Position numbers and translations under genes: made by a program. A stretch of 64,000 nt of DNA from assembly GCF_002114285.1 (NCBI RefSeq), contig NZ_NEDJ01000001.1, positions 89,529-153,528 of the forward strand, given 5' to 3'. Positions 51,681 through 60,151 of the stretch are shown here, piece by piece. This stretch comes from Halorubrum ezzemoulense DSM 17463 (GTDB lineage Archaea; Halobacteriota; Halobacteria; Halobacteriales; Haloferacaceae). Numbering within the stretch: position 1 is the first letter of the stretch; each line of letters opens with the position of its first letter. Below the pieces are notes generated by a model. It saw nothing but the letters and a program-made list of their open reading frames with translations, did no database searches and was not told the DNA's origin.

Positions 51681-52754
51681 TCAGTCGTCCGCGAGCGGGT
51701 TGTCGAGGTCGATGTCGCCGGCGTCGATCTCCGCTTCGACCTCGCGGACCGCGGTCACCATGTTCTCCGTCTTGCCGTACGCGATGTCGCGCGGGAGGAG
51801 CTTCAGCCCGCAGTCGGGCGAGATCGTGAGATTCTCCGGCGGGACGACGCGGAGGCCCTGCCGGATGTTCGCTTTGATCTCCTCGACCGGCTCGACCTCG
51901 GCGGTGTGGGCGTCGACGACGCCGAGCGCGAGGTCGGGCTCGAACTCGGGGTCGGTGAACGTCGGGATCTGCTCGAAGTCGCCGTTACACAGCTCCACGT
52001 CGAACTCGTCGATCGGGTAGTCGTTGATCTCGGGGTAGATCCGCGAGTAGTCGCCGTAGCAGACGTGGAGGCCGATCCGGACGTCCTCGTCGATGCCCGA
52101 GACGATGCGTTCGAGCGCCTCGCCGACGATGGCGTGGTCCTCCGGCGTCGTCGCCAGCGCGGGCTCGTCGATCTGGATGTAGCGCGCGCCCGCCTCGACC
52201 AGCTTCTCAACCTCCTCGTTGACGAGGTCCGCGAGGTCGTACACGAGTTCCTCGGTGGAGGGGTACGCCTCGTTGAACGCCCAGAAGCCGAGCGTGTACG
52301 GCCCCGTGATCGGGACCTTCACCGGGCGCTCTGCGACGTTCGAGGTGAACTCGAACTCGTCGACGAGCCACGGCTCGTCGTACGCGACCTCCTCGACCAC
52401 GCTCGGCTTGTCGAAGTAGTTGTGGCCCCACACCTTCACCGGCCCGTTGAACTCGTAGCCGTCGATGCGGTCGGCGAAGAACTCCACCATCTCGTTGCGG
52501 CGCATCTCGCCGTCGACGACCGTGTCGAGCCCGGCGCGCTCGTGTTCGTGCGTGATGAGCCGACAGGCGTCGTCGTGCGCCTCTTCGAGGTCGGACTCGT
52601 CGAACTTCGAGTCGGGGTCGTCGACGAGCTCGTCGGCGCGGTTGAGCCACTTCGGCTTCGGGTACGAGCCGACGACGGTCGTGAGCAGGAACGCGTCGTT
52701 CGGGTGGTCGTCCGGACGGAACTGGTCGCGGTTGGCGGACGGGTTTCGGACCAT
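51681..52754 (-). CDS. Methionine synthase (cobalamin-independent), MetE C-terminal type
   Basis: 357 residues. Catalytic C-terminal MetE features: LLTTVVGSYPKPKWL start, YIQIDEPALATTPED, IGLHVCYGDY (zinc His and Cys), and LTISPDCGLKLLPRDIAYGK (zinc Cys) near the end. It transfers a methyl group to homocysteine from a pterin or corrinoid-related donor. Its ATG overlaps the stop of the next-upstream gene (TAATG). In haloarchaea this and the partner MetE-like protein make a two-subunit arrangement, apparently splitting the long bacterial MetE. Confidence 0.9.
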   Translation of the reverse strand: MVRNPSANRDQFRPDDHPNDAFLLTTVVGSYPKPKWLNRADELVDDPDSKFDESDLEEAHDDACRLITHEHERAGLDTVVDGEMRRNEMVEFFADRIDGYEFNGPVKVWGHNYFDKPSVVEEVAYDEPWLVDEFEFTSNVAERPVKVPITGPYTLGFWAFNEAYPSTEELVYDLADLVNEEVEKLVEAGARYIQIDEPALATTPEDHAIVGEALERIVSGIDEDVRIGLHVCYGDYSRIYPEINDYPIDEFDVELCNGDFEQIPTFTDPEFEPDLALGVVDAHTAEVEPVEEIKANIRQGLRVVPPENLTISPDCGLKLLPRDIAYGKTENMVTAVREVEAEIDAGDIDLDNPLADD

Positions 52755-53770
52755 TAATCGAGCACCTCCGCGGCGTCGGCGAGGGCGTTCAGCTTCGCGC
52801 GGCACTTGTTCGTCGGCAGGTAGAACAGCTCGGTGTTCGGCGTGAGGTACGTCCGGTCGAACCCCTCCAGCGGGATCTGCGACTCGAACCACTCGACGCG
52901 CTCCGCGATCGTCTCCGGCTCCTCGACCAGCGTGTTCTGCCCGTCGACGAGCCCGAGCGACAGCGAGTCGGTCGAGCCGAACTCCTGGACGTTGTAGACG
53001 GTGTCGTCCCGGTCGCCGGCGACGAGGTCAAGCCCGAGCGCGTCCGCGCCCGCCTCGTCGACGAGGTGCGCGTACAGCTTCTCGCCGAGCGCGCCGTAGA
53101 ACGTCTGGACGACCACGTCGGCGTCGGTCGCGTCGGCGACCGTCGAGATGGCGTCCGTCGCGCCCGCCTCCTCGCCCTCGGCGGGCGGGTTCGTGATGAG
53201 CGACGGTTCGAGGAGGAACAGCGTCTCGTGGTCGGGGAACGCCTCGACCTCGCCCGCGAGGAACTCGGCGATGGCGGCCTGGAAATCGGCCTCGTCGCCG
53301 CGGTGTTCGTCGGTCGCGAGGTCGGCGAGCGAGTACGGCCCGGGAAGCGTCGCCGCGAGCGACGCGTCGTCGACCCCGTCGGCGTCGGCGAGCAGGTCGG
53401 TCGCCTTCTCCAGTTCGCCCGCCACGTCGCCCGAGAAGTCGAGGTCGTCGACGACCCGCGGGTCCCGGTAGAAGTTGTTGTTGTCGTAGTACCGGACGAT
53501 GCCGCCGGTCTCGACGGCGTCGCTGACGGTCAGCGGGTGCGCGATCATGTCGTCCCAGCGGCCCTGCCCCTCGGAGATCAGGTCGAGGCCGGCGTCCAGC
53601 TGGTCGTCGACGTACTCGGCGCGCACCTCGTCGTACGCCGCCACGATCGCCTCGCTCTCGTCGCCGCTCAGGAGGTCCCCCTTCTGGTGGCCCTTCAGGT
53701 CCGAGAGCGTCTCTTTCGCCCGGTCCGGGAGCGGATACAGCCCCGGCGTCGCCGCGACACGTTCGGTCAT
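52754..53770 (-). CDS. MetE N-terminal-domain-like protein, partner of the methionine synthase
   Basis: 338 residues from ATG 53770 (MTERVAATPGLYPLPDRAKE); GTG 53773 is an alternative that adds one residue. Related to the N-terminal Meth_synt domain: LPGPYSLADLA, FLLEPSLITNPP and a C-terminal LTPNTELFYLPTNKCRAKL in place of the zinc Cys stretch of the other subunit. It therefore lacks the C-terminal zinc site and probably binds the folate/methyl donor or helps the catalytic subunit. Co-translated with the downstream gene by a TAATG overlap. Confidence 0.85.
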   Translation of the reverse strand: MTERVAATPGLYPLPDRAKETLSDLKGHQKGDLLSGDESEAIVAAYDEVRAEYVDDQLDAGLDLISEGQGRWDDMIAHPLTVSDAVETGGIVRYYDNNNFYRDPRVVDDLDFSGDVAGELEKATDLLADADGVDDASLAATLPGPYSLADLATDEHRGDEADFQAAIAEFLAGEVEAFPDHETLFLLEPSLITNPPAEGEEAGATDAISTVADATDADVVVQTFYGALGEKLYAHLVDEAGADALGLDLVAGDRDDTVYNVQEFGSTDSLSLGLVDGQNTLVEEPETIAERVEWFESQIPLEGFDRTYLTPNTELFYLPTNKCRAKLNALADAAEVLD

Positions 53771-53793
53771 CACCGATCGTTGGATATACCGTC

Positions 53794-53803
53794 GTATAAT
53801 ATT
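53794..53803 (-). promoter_or_regulatory. TATA box of the methionine-synthase operon
   Basis: Minus-strand aatattatac lies 24-33 bases before the ATG at 53770. The 81-base gap (53771-53851) is the most AT-rich in this section; another block tatatcc lies nearer the start. Confidence 0.7.
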
Positions 53804-53851
53804 TGCTAATGCGCGTTATGTTTTGTAGTAATCAGTTGCCGAGCGACCCCG

Positions 53852-54445
53852 CTACGCCCGACGCAACGCCAGTACCGTGAGCGTCTCGAAGGGGAACGAC
53901 TCCTCGACGACGACCTCGTGGTCGAACCCGGCCTCCTCGATGAGTGCGAGTACCTCCTCGTACCCGGTGAGCGAGGAGACGAGCAGGAGGACGACCCCGC
54001 CCGGCGCGAGGACGCGCCCCACGTCGGCGAGGAACGGTTCGATGAGTTCCCGGCCGGACTCGCCGCCCGAGAGCGCGTGTTCCATCCAGTCGCTCCACTC
54101 GTTTTCGGGGTCGGTCGGGAGGTACGGCGGGTTGAAACACACCGTGTCGAACGCGTCCGCGCGGAACGGCGAGAGCAGGTCGGCGACGACGGCCCCGACG
54201 CCGCGGTCGCGCGCCTGTCGCGCGGCGTGCGGATTGAGGTCGCTGCCGACCACGTCGAGGTCGCGCTCGCTCGCCACCCGCGCGGCGACCCAGCCCGACC
54301 CCGTTCCGACCTCCAGCACGCGGCCGCGCGCCTCCGCGACCGCCGCCTCCGCGAGCAGGCCGGAGTCCTCGGCCGGCTGGTAGACGACGGCGTCGTCGAG
54401 ACCCCGGCGCGCCGCGAGGTCGCCCTCGCTCGCGTCGTCGGTCAT
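53852..54445 (-). CDS. HemK2/MTQ2-like protein N5-glutamine or lysine methyltransferase
   Basis: 197 residues from ATG 54445 (MTDDASEGDLAARRGLDDAV). SAM-binding motif RVLEVGTGSGWVAARVA and the NPPY catalytic motif in VCFNPPYLPTD identify it as the release-factor-type methyltransferase, HemK2-like in archaea/eukaryotes because it lacks the long N-terminal helical domain. It likely methylates the GGQ Gln of aRF1 with a Trm112 partner. Last gene of the unit; ATGA overlap with the MscS gene that precedes it. Confidence 0.9.
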   Translation of the reverse strand: MTDDASEGDLAARRGLDDAVVYQPAEDSGLLAEAAVAEARGRVLEVGTGSGWVAARVASERDLDVVGSDLNPHAARQARDRGVGAVVADLLSPFRADAFDTVCFNPPYLPTDPENEWSDWMEHALSGGESGRELIEPFLADVGRVLAPGGVVLLLVSSLTGYEEVLALIEEAGFDHEVVVEESFPFETLTVLALRRA

Positions 54446-55638
54446 CGGTCGGCCTCCCCGGCGTCGCCGTCGGTCGCTTCGCCGGCGTCGTCGGCGTCGA
54501 CATCGGCGCCGTTCGGGTCGGCGGAGCCGGGCCGCGTCGCCGCCCGGCCCTCGACCGCCGCGTCCAACTGCGGCCCGGAGGCGCCCTCGGCGCGAGCGGA
54601 GAGCGTCTGCTGCGGGAACGGGATGACGATCCCCTCGTCCTCGAGCGCGCCCTTCATCGCGTTCATCGCGGCGGTCCGGGTCCGCCAGCGCTTCCGCATG
54701 CTCGGGTTGCGGATCCAGTAGCGCAGGCCGAGGACGACCGCGGAGTCGTCGAAGCGCTTCGTCACGGCGTTCGGCTCGGGCATCTCGGCGACGTCCTCGA
54801 CGCCCGCGACCGCCTCCTCGACGACCGCGACCGCGCGCTCGACGTCGGTGTCGTAGTCGACGCCGACCTCGACCTCCACCCGGAGCCGGTTCCGCCGCGA
54901 TCGGTCGACGATCGACCCCGACCGGACCTCGTCGTTCGGCATCGTGATCACCTCGCCGTCGAACGACCGGAGCCGTGTGCTCATGATCGATATCTCGGTG
55001 ACGGTCCCCTCGTGGTCGCCGATCTCGACCCAGTCGCCGACCTCGAACGGCCGGGAGAACATCAGCACGAACCCGGCCAGTATCGCCCCGAGCGTCTGGC
55101 GGGCCGCCATGCCGACCACGATGCCGAGGAACCCCGCGCCGACGAGGAGGCTGCCGACGTTGTCGGTGAACAGCCCCACCACCGCGAGGACCGCCGACGT
55201 GTAGACGGTCAGCTGCGTGATTCGCAGGATCACCTCCTGCTGGTGTTGCGAGATCGACGCGCTCTCCGCACCGATCTCGCGGATGACGCCCCCGAGGAAG
55301 TCGGTGAGCGCGTACGCGATAGCCAAGAGGATCACGCTGAGGACGACGTTCGACACCTGATCGGCGCTGAGCGCCGACTGCGCCGTCTCGAAGAGCGCGC
55401 CGCTCCGGTCCCACACCGCGATCAGCGTGATCGCCCCTGCGGCGGTGGCGACGCCGACCCCCGCCGACAGCAGGAGCCGCTGGGTGGAGGAGAGGTCTCG
55501 GTCGCCGTGGCGCAGCCGTCGCGTGAGGTACCGGACGATCAGCACGGCGGCGACGATACCCGCGGAGGCGGCGAACCGCTCCGCGTTGCCCGTGAGCGCG
55601 CGCTGAACCGCCGCCACGAGGCCGATCCACCCGGTCAT
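54442..55638 (-). CDS. MscS-family mechanosensitive channel
   Basis: 398 residues. Three N-terminal transmembrane segments and the pore helix (AVVGLFTDNVGSLLVGAGFLGIVVGMAARQTLGAILAG), then the beta domain VGDWVEIGDHEGTVTEISIM and MPNDEVRSGSIVDRS, and a C-terminal mixed domain ending in an acidic tail (DPNGADVDADDAGEA...). Opens under osmotic downshock by family. Its stop overlaps the HemK ATG (ATGA). Confidence 0.92.
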   Translation of the reverse strand: MTGWIGLVAAVQRALTGNAERFAASAGIVAAVLIVRYLTRRLRHGDRDLSSTQRLLLSAGVGVATAAGAITLIAVWDRSGALFETAQSALSADQVSNVVLSVILLAIAYALTDFLGGVIREIGAESASISQHQQEVILRITQLTVYTSAVLAVVGLFTDNVGSLLVGAGFLGIVVGMAARQTLGAILAGFVLMFSRPFEVGDWVEIGDHEGTVTEISIMSTRLRSFDGEVITMPNDEVRSGSIVDRSRRNRLRVEVEVGVDYDTDVERAVAVVEEAVAGVEDVAEMPEPNAVTKRFDDSAVVLGLRYWIRNPSMRKRWRTRTAAMNAMKGALEDEGIVIPFPQQTLSARAEGASGPQLDAAVEGRAATRPGSADPNGADVDADDAGEATDGDAGEADR

Positions 55639-55639
55639 G

Positions 55640-56539
55640 TCACGCCCCCGTGGGCGAGCCGCGCTCGCGGGCCAGCTCCGCCAGCGCGGCGAACGCCGCC
55701 GGGTCCAGCTTCCCCGGGCGACTGCGCAACAGCTCCTCGTCGGCCGCGTCGACGACGGCCTCGGGCTCGTCGAGCCCGGAGATGTGCGCCGTGTTCCGCA
55801 CCGCGTTCCGCACCGTCTTGCGCCGCTGGGTGAACAGCGCCTTCACGAACCGGAGGAAGAACGCCTCGTCGCCGACGACGTAGTCGGGGTCCCGCGGCGC
55901 ACAGCGCACGACGGCGCTCTCGACGGCCGGCTGCGGGTCGAACGCCTCCTTCGGGACGCGCTCGACGATCTCTACGTCGGCGTAGTGCTGCGCCGACACC
56001 GAGAGGCGGCCGTACTCGGACTCGCCCGCCGACGCCACCATCCGGTCGGCGAACTCCGCCTGGAACATCAACACGAGCGGCTTCTTCTCGGGGAGCAGGC
56101 GGAAGGCGATCTCCGAGGAGACGCCGTACGGGAGGTTGGCGACGCAGGCCGAGAACGGCGGGAGGTCGACGTCGAGCGCGTCGCCCTCGACCACGTCGAG
56201 GAGGCCGTCGCCGACGGCGGCGGCGAACTCCTCGCGGAGGAAGTCGGCGAACGCCCCGTCGCACTCGATCACGGTGACGCGGCCGGAGTCCGCGGTCCCG
56301 TCGGCCGTCGCCGCCGCCAGCAGGCGGTCCGTGAGCGCGCCCGCGCCGCCGCCGATCTCGAGGAGGTGACTCCCGTCGGCGTCGGCCGGGAGGTAGCCGG
56401 GGATCCGGTCGAGGACCCGGTCGTCGACGAGGAAGTGCTGGTCGCGGTCGGGGTCCGCCCGCGCGCCGGCCCGCCGCGCGAGCGCGTCGGGATCGCGGCT
56501 CCCGTAGCCGGCGGCTTCACCCGTCGGTGAGTCGGTCAT
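55640..56539 (-). CDS. rsmA: 16S rRNA dimethyladenosine transferase
   Basis: 299 residues from ATG 56539 (MTDSPTGEAAGYGSRDPDAL); the in-frame ORF extends further but the extra part is not KsgA-like. Diagnostic elements: DQHFLVDDRVLDRI, LLEIGGGAGALTDRL (SAM motif I), VANLPYGVSSEIAF (NLPY catalytic motif) and FFLRFVKALFTQRRKTVRNAV. Dimethylates two adjacent adenosines in helix 45 of 16S rRNA. Between the DUF655 gene (102+ bases upstream) and MscS (one base downstream); part of the archaeal rpl21e-rpoF-DUF655-rsmA cluster. Confidence 0.96.
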   Translation of the reverse strand: MTDSPTGEAAGYGSRDPDALARRAGARADPDRDQHFLVDDRVLDRIPGYLPADADGSHLLEIGGGAGALTDRLLAAATADGTADSGRVTVIECDGAFADFLREEFAAAVGDGLLDVVEGDALDVDLPPFSACVANLPYGVSSEIAFRLLPEKKPLVLMFQAEFADRMVASAGESEYGRLSVSAQHYADVEIVERVPKEAFDPQPAVESAVVRCAPRDPDYVVGDEAFFLRFVKALFTQRRKTVRNAVRNTAHISGLDEPEAVVDAADEELLRSRPGKLDPAAFAALAELARERGSPTGA

Positions 56540-56655
56540 GGCCGGGATACACGCGGTGTTCGGGTAAAAGTCTCGTTTCGGGGGCGTCGCGGCGGCGGAT
56601 CGCGGCGACTCCCGGTCGTGCCCACGGTCGCGGGGGGGCACGGGCCGCCCGTCGC

Positions 56656-57306
56656 TCACTCCTCGCGGCCGACGAACGTCCGGTACTTCAGGTCGTCCTC
56701 GCGGATCTCCTCGACGATCCGTTCGAGGATCACCTCTCGGGGACGGTGGAGCCCGGAGATGCGCTCCTCGACGTCGGCGAAGCTCTCGAACGGCCCGCGC
56801 TTCCGCTCGTCGAGCAGGTCGTTCCGCAGCTTCTTGCCGATCCCCGGCAGCAGATTCAGCTGGTGGAGCCGGAGGGTGATCGGGCCCGCCTCGTTGTAGA
56901 AGTCGACGAACCGCTCCTCGTCGGCCTCGACGATCGCCCCGGCCGCGTACTCGATCTCCGCGGCCGCGTTCCGGGTGAGGCCGTCGAAGGCGACCTCTCG
57001 GTAGCGGCCGACGTTGGGCCCGTCCAGCCCGAGCCGGTCGCCGACGGAGACGTCCGCGTCGGCGGCGAGCATCAGCTCGTACAGCGCGAACGAGTCGTCG
57101 CCGAGCCCGTACGCCACCGGCGACTTGCGGGACTGCGGGCGGTCGTCGTCGGGACGCCCGTTCGGCAGCACGTCGAGGAGGACGGCGGTCGGTCCGTCCC
57201 GGCCGTCGCCGGCGGCGTCTTCGTCCGGCGTCTCCCCGGCGTCCGCGGCGGCGTCGCCGCCCGTTCGGTCGTCCTCCGGCGTCCCGTCGCCGTCGGCGTT
57301 GTCCAT
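56656..57306 (-). CDS. DUF655 protein (OB-fold with helix-hairpin-helix)
   Basis: 216 residues from ATG 57306. A 60-residue low-complexity acidic start (MDNADGDGTPEDDRTGGDAA and beyond) is haloarchaeal and precedes the conserved DUF655 core: AVLLDVLPNGRPDD, QSRKSPVAYGLGDDSFALYEL, and a helix-hairpin-helix at LNLLPGIGKKLRNDLLDERKRGPFESFADVEERI. Such proteins are conserved beside rpoF/rpl21e and rsmA in archaea; nucleic-acid binding is predicted. The cluster is broken just upstream by three additional genes. Confidence 0.9.
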   Translation of the reverse strand: MDNADGDGTPEDDRTGGDAAADAGETPDEDAAGDGRDGPTAVLLDVLPNGRPDDDRPQSRKSPVAYGLGDDSFALYELMLAADADVSVGDRLGLDGPNVGRYREVAFDGLTRNAAAEIEYAAGAIVEADEERFVDFYNEAGPITLRLHQLNLLPGIGKKLRNDLLDERKRGPFESFADVEERISGLHRPREVILERIVEEIREDDLKYRTFVGREE

Positions 57307-57408
57307 GTATCGTTTAACGCTCCGAGCGGTGAAAAAACCGCTGCCGGGGCCGCGGCGACGGCGGCCGCCGCCGGGCGGATTCAATAGCGTCGAGTGATAC
57401 GTGATACC

Positions 57409-58212
57409 ATGGCAGAACCGGAGCCGGCGGCGGTGATGCGACTCGTCGAGGCGTTCCCGGGGGGGACCGCCGGGGCGGGCGGAACGGATCGCGGCGGAGC
57501 GAGCGGAGCGGAGGACGCGGCACGGGTCGACGAGCTCCTCGACGGCGCGTACGGCGCGCTGACGCGGGACTGGTACCCCGAGCTCCGCCGCCGAGCCGCG
57601 GCGCACGCGGACGGCGACTGCCTCCGCGAGCGCGTGCTCGAACACGTCGAGGCGGTGCCGTCGTTCCGCCTCTCCGACGGGCCGACGCCCCTGACGGAGC
57701 GGCGAGAGGCGCTCGCGGAGGCGGCGGCGCTGCGCGACGAGGTCCGCGAGATAGCGGAGTGGTACGGCACGCTCCGGACGCGGCTGGAAGGGGACCGAGC
57801 GTCGCTGACGCGCGGCGAGCGGCTGCTCCACGACTTCGGATACGCGCTCGCGCACGTCCTGTTCCTCGGCGCGTCGTCGCCGAGCGCGGTCGTCCGGCGA
57901 CTCCGGCTGGCGTACCGCTCCGTCGGCGGGCGGATCGACGAGACCGCGTCCGAGGCGGGCATCGAGGAGACGACGTTCACCTGCCCGTACCGGAGCGTCG
58001 CCGCCGGGACGTGCGGCGACCGGTGGGTCTGTCACGAGAAGCTGGACCGCGTCGACGACGGGTACGTGTCGTACCTGGCCGAGCGGGGGATCGCCTACCA
58101 GCGGCCGCGGGGCTGTACGGACTCGGAGCGGTGTCGCTCGACGGTCGCGCGCGACGGGCCGGCGCGGTGGTGGCCGAAGACCCCGCCGGCGGCCGTCGGC
58201 GTCGACTCGTGA
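57409..58212 (+). CDS. Unknown Cys-rich protein, coupled to a methyltransferase
   Basis: 267 residues from ATG 57409. I do not recognise the family. The first ~190 residues are helical and Arg/Ala-rich. The C-terminal region holds five Cys at 192, 202, 208, 236 and 242 (FTCPYRSVAAGTCGDRWVCH and GCTDSERCRS), which look like metal or Fe-S ligands. The stop overlaps the start of the methyltransferase gene as GTGA. It lies inside the rpl21e-rpoF-DUF655 cluster in opposite orientation. Codon use and GC are similar to neighbours, so recent transfer is not evident. Confidence 0.7.
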   Translation: MAEPEPAAVMRLVEAFPGGTAGAGGTDRGGASGAEDAARVDELLDGAYGALTRDWYPELRRRAAAHADGDCLRERVLEHVEAVPSFRLSDGPTPLTERREALAEAAALRDEVREIAEWYGTLRTRLEGDRASLTRGERLLHDFGYALAHVLFLGASSPSAVVRRLRLAYRSVGGRIDETASEAGIEETTFTCPYRSVAAGTCGDRWVCHEKLDRVDDGYVSYLAERGIAYQRPRGCTDSERCRSTVARDGPARWWPKTPPAAVGVDS

Positions 58213-58910
58213 CCCGGGACCGTGACGGCGACTCCGTGGTGGCCGGCGATCCGGAAACGGATCCGCGTCGACTGCGTCGGATCCGCCGCGGCTACGACGC
58301 GTGGGCGCGGGTCTACGACTGGTTCGCGCGAGCTACGGCGTCCGTCGGCGGCGTCCGGGCCGCCTGCGTCCGCGCGCTCGACCTCGCCCCCGGCGACACG
58401 GTCGTCGAGTTCGGCTGCGGGCCGGGAGTGAACCTCCCCGCGCTCCGCGACGCGGTGGGGCCGAGCGGGCGCGTCGTCGGCGTCGACGTCTCGCCGCGGA
58501 TGCTCGACCGCGCGGCCGGGCTCGTCGAGCGGCACGACTGGGGGAACGTCTCGCTCGTCGAGGGCGACGCCGAGCGCCCGCCCGTCGCGGCCGCCGACGG
58601 CGTCCTCGCGACGTTCGTCACGTCGCTGTTCGCCGACCCGTACCGGGTCGTGAGCCGCTGGTGCGACCTCGCGGACGCCGTCGTCGTCGCGGCGTTTGTC
58701 CCGGAGGGGAACGGAGCGGCGAACGCCGCGCTCCGGGCGTTCGTGGCGGTGAACGGTCGCCTCTTCGACGCGCGGGGCGACGACCCGCTCGGCAGGCTCG
58801 CGGAGCGCACCGCCGCCGCGCGTCGCGCGCTCGACGACGGCGCCGCGGTCCGGGAGCGCGATCAGCGGCTCTTCGGGACGATCGCCGTTGAGACCGGCCG
58901 GAACCGGTGA
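58209..58910 (+). CDS. SAM-dependent methyltransferase (class I, UbiE/MenG-like)
   Basis: 233 residues from GTG 58209 (VTRDRDGDSVVAGDPETDPR). Motif I TVVEFGCGPGVNLPALRDAVG and motif VVGVDVSPRMLDRAAGLVERH are those of class I enzymes; YDAWARVYDWFARATASVGG precedes them as in UbiE/small-molecule methyltransferases. LVEGDAERPPVAAADGVLATFVTSLF fits the acidic loop and motif post-II. Substrate unknown. Translated together with the Cys-rich gene by GTGA overlap. Confidence 0.88.
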   Translation: MTRDRDGDSVVAGDPETDPRRLRRIRRGYDAWARVYDWFARATASVGGVRAACVRALDLAPGDTVVEFGCGPGVNLPALRDAVGPSGRVVGVDVSPRMLDRAAGLVERHDWGNVSLVEGDAERPPVAAADGVLATFVTSLFADPYRVVSRWCDLADAVVVAAFVPEGNGAANAALRAFVAVNGRLFDARGDDPLGRLAERTAAARRALDDGAAVRERDQRLFGTIAVETGRNR

Positions 58911-58953
58911 CGCACGGGGGCCGACGACGCGGGGCGGGGGCGGCCGCGCGTGC

Positions 58954-59400
58954 TCACTCGGAGACCGGGACGGAGACGACCGTCGCGTCGGCGTTCCGGA
59001 TGACGCGCTCGGTCGTGCTCCCGAGCAGGTCGCCGGCCGCCGCGTCGAGGCCGCGTTTGCCCATCACGACGGCGTCCGCGTCGACGGCGTCGGCGTACGC
59101 CGCGATCTCGTGGGCCGGGACGCCGGACTCGACCGCGGTCTCGCTGTCGATGCCGGCGTCCGCGACGGCCGTCGCGACCCGGTCGACCGCCGCTTCCAGC
59201 TCGTCGCGGCGCTCGGGGTCGTCGTCGTCGAACTTCTCCGGCTTGCCGGACCGGTCGTACATCGGGATCTCCGCGACGACGCCGAGGACGTGTACCGTCC
59301 CGTCGGCCGCCGTGACGTCGATCGCGTCGTCGACCGCGTCGAGGGCGGCGACGCCCGCGCCGGTCGGAACGAGGGTGGTCTGGTACATGCGGCTCGACAT
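58954..59400 (-). CDS. Universal stress protein family protein
   Basis: 148 residues if ATG 59400 is used (MSSRMYQTTLVPTGAGVAAL); the inner ATG 59388 (MYQTTLVPT) is the more usual USP start and would give 144. Ends VVMGKRGLDAAAGDLLGSTTERVIRNADATVVSVPVSE, an ATP-binding-type loop with G-x2-G...GST. Loop 1 has TGAG instead of DGS. Inserted within the archaeal rpoF-rpl21e/DUF655 cluster, between the methyltransferase and rpoF. Confidence 0.88.
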   Translation of the reverse strand: MSSRMYQTTLVPTGAGVAALDAVDDAIDVTAADGTVHVLGVVAEIPMYDRSGKPEKFDDDDPERRDELEAAVDRVATAVADAGIDSETAVESGVPAHEIAAYADAVDADAVVMGKRGLDAAAGDLLGSTTERVIRNADATVVSVPVSE

Positions 59401-59462
59401 ACGGGCGGAAATCTGAAAAAACGTGGCGACGGACCCCCCACCGGGCCGGAAGAATCTCGCGG

Positions 59463-59819
59463 TCAGGCGTACTTCGCGACGACGTCGAGGATCTCGTCGA
59501 GCTCCTCGCCGTCGAGCGAGTAGCGCTCTTGGGCGAACACCGAGCGGAGCTCCGTGCGGTCCTCCGGGAGTAGGTCGGTGATTTTCACGGCGGTCGGCAC
59601 GTCGACCTGGTCGAGGTCGGTCAGCTCTTCGACGAGCTCGCGGGACTCGTCGGCGTCGAGGTCCGCGAAGCGGTTGACGTGTTCGATCGCGCGGGCAAGC
59701 TCGTAGCGGAGATCGCGGTCCTCGTCGGCCGCGCGCTCGTCTTCGATCTCCACGAGGATCTCCTTCGCCTCGGAGGTGGTGACGTACTCCTCGTCGAGCT
59801 TCTCTTTGAAGATCGTCAT
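59463..59819 (-). CDS. rpoF: RNA polymerase subunit F (Rpb4)
   Basis: 118 residues from ATG 59819 (MTIFKEKLDEEYVTTSEAKE). Archaeal Rpb4-like: helical N-terminal LVEIEDERAADEDRDLRYELARAIEHV and C-terminal ARSVFAQERYSLDGEELDEILDVVAKYA. It pairs with Rpo7/E in the stalk of RNA polymerase. Its ATG follows the rpl21e stop after one base, the conserved archaeal arrangement. Confidence 0.93.
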   Translation of the reverse strand: MTIFKEKLDEEYVTTSEAKEILVEIEDERAADEDRDLRYELARAIEHVNRFADLDADESRELVEELTDLDQVDVPTAVKITDLLPEDRTELRSVFAQERYSLDGEELDEILDVVAKYA

Positions 59820-59820
59820 C

Positions 59821-60114
59821 TCAGTTCTGCTGCGCCCGCATGTGAGCGGCGGTGACGATGAGCGTCTTCGTCTTGCCGCCGTCCGGAATCTCGACTTTGA
59901 ACGCCGACCCCTGCTTGCCGATGACGGTGCCCGTCCGGCCGTCGAAGCGCGGGTGGAAGCGCCCCTTGGGGACGCTCGGGTCGATCTTGAGGTGGACCTG
60001 CGACCCCTCCTCGAACTCCTGGATCGCTCGCTGCGGCGGGGAGGTGCCGCGGTTGCGGGGCTTGTTCGAGAGCTTGTCGCGAGTCGCCTTCTGCGGCCCA
60101 TTGGAACTCGGCAT
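59821..60114 (-). CDS. rpl21e: Ribosomal protein L21e
   Basis: 97 residues. [20 protein letters not shown] at the start and [32 protein letters not shown] in the middle are characteristic of archaeal L21e, a protein of the large ribosomal subunit. It is first in the rpl21e-rpoF unit and is controlled by the TATA box at 60142-60151. Less acidic than typical for this organism, as expected of a ribosomal protein. Confidence 0.97.
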   Translation of the reverse strand: MPSSNGPQKATRDKLSNKPRNRGTSPPQRAIQEFEEGSQVHLKIDPSVPKGRFHPRFDGRTGTVIGKQGSAFKVEIPDGGKTKTLIVTAAHMRAQQN

Positions 60115-60141
60115 GGTCTTGGAATACCTTCCGCTGCCGCC

Positions 60142-60151
60142 GTTATAAATC
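60142..60151 (-). promoter_or_regulatory. TATA box of the rpl21e-rpoF unit
   Basis: Minus-strand gatttataac lies 28-37 bases before the rpl21e ATG at 60114. Strong and well placed. Confidence 0.75.
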
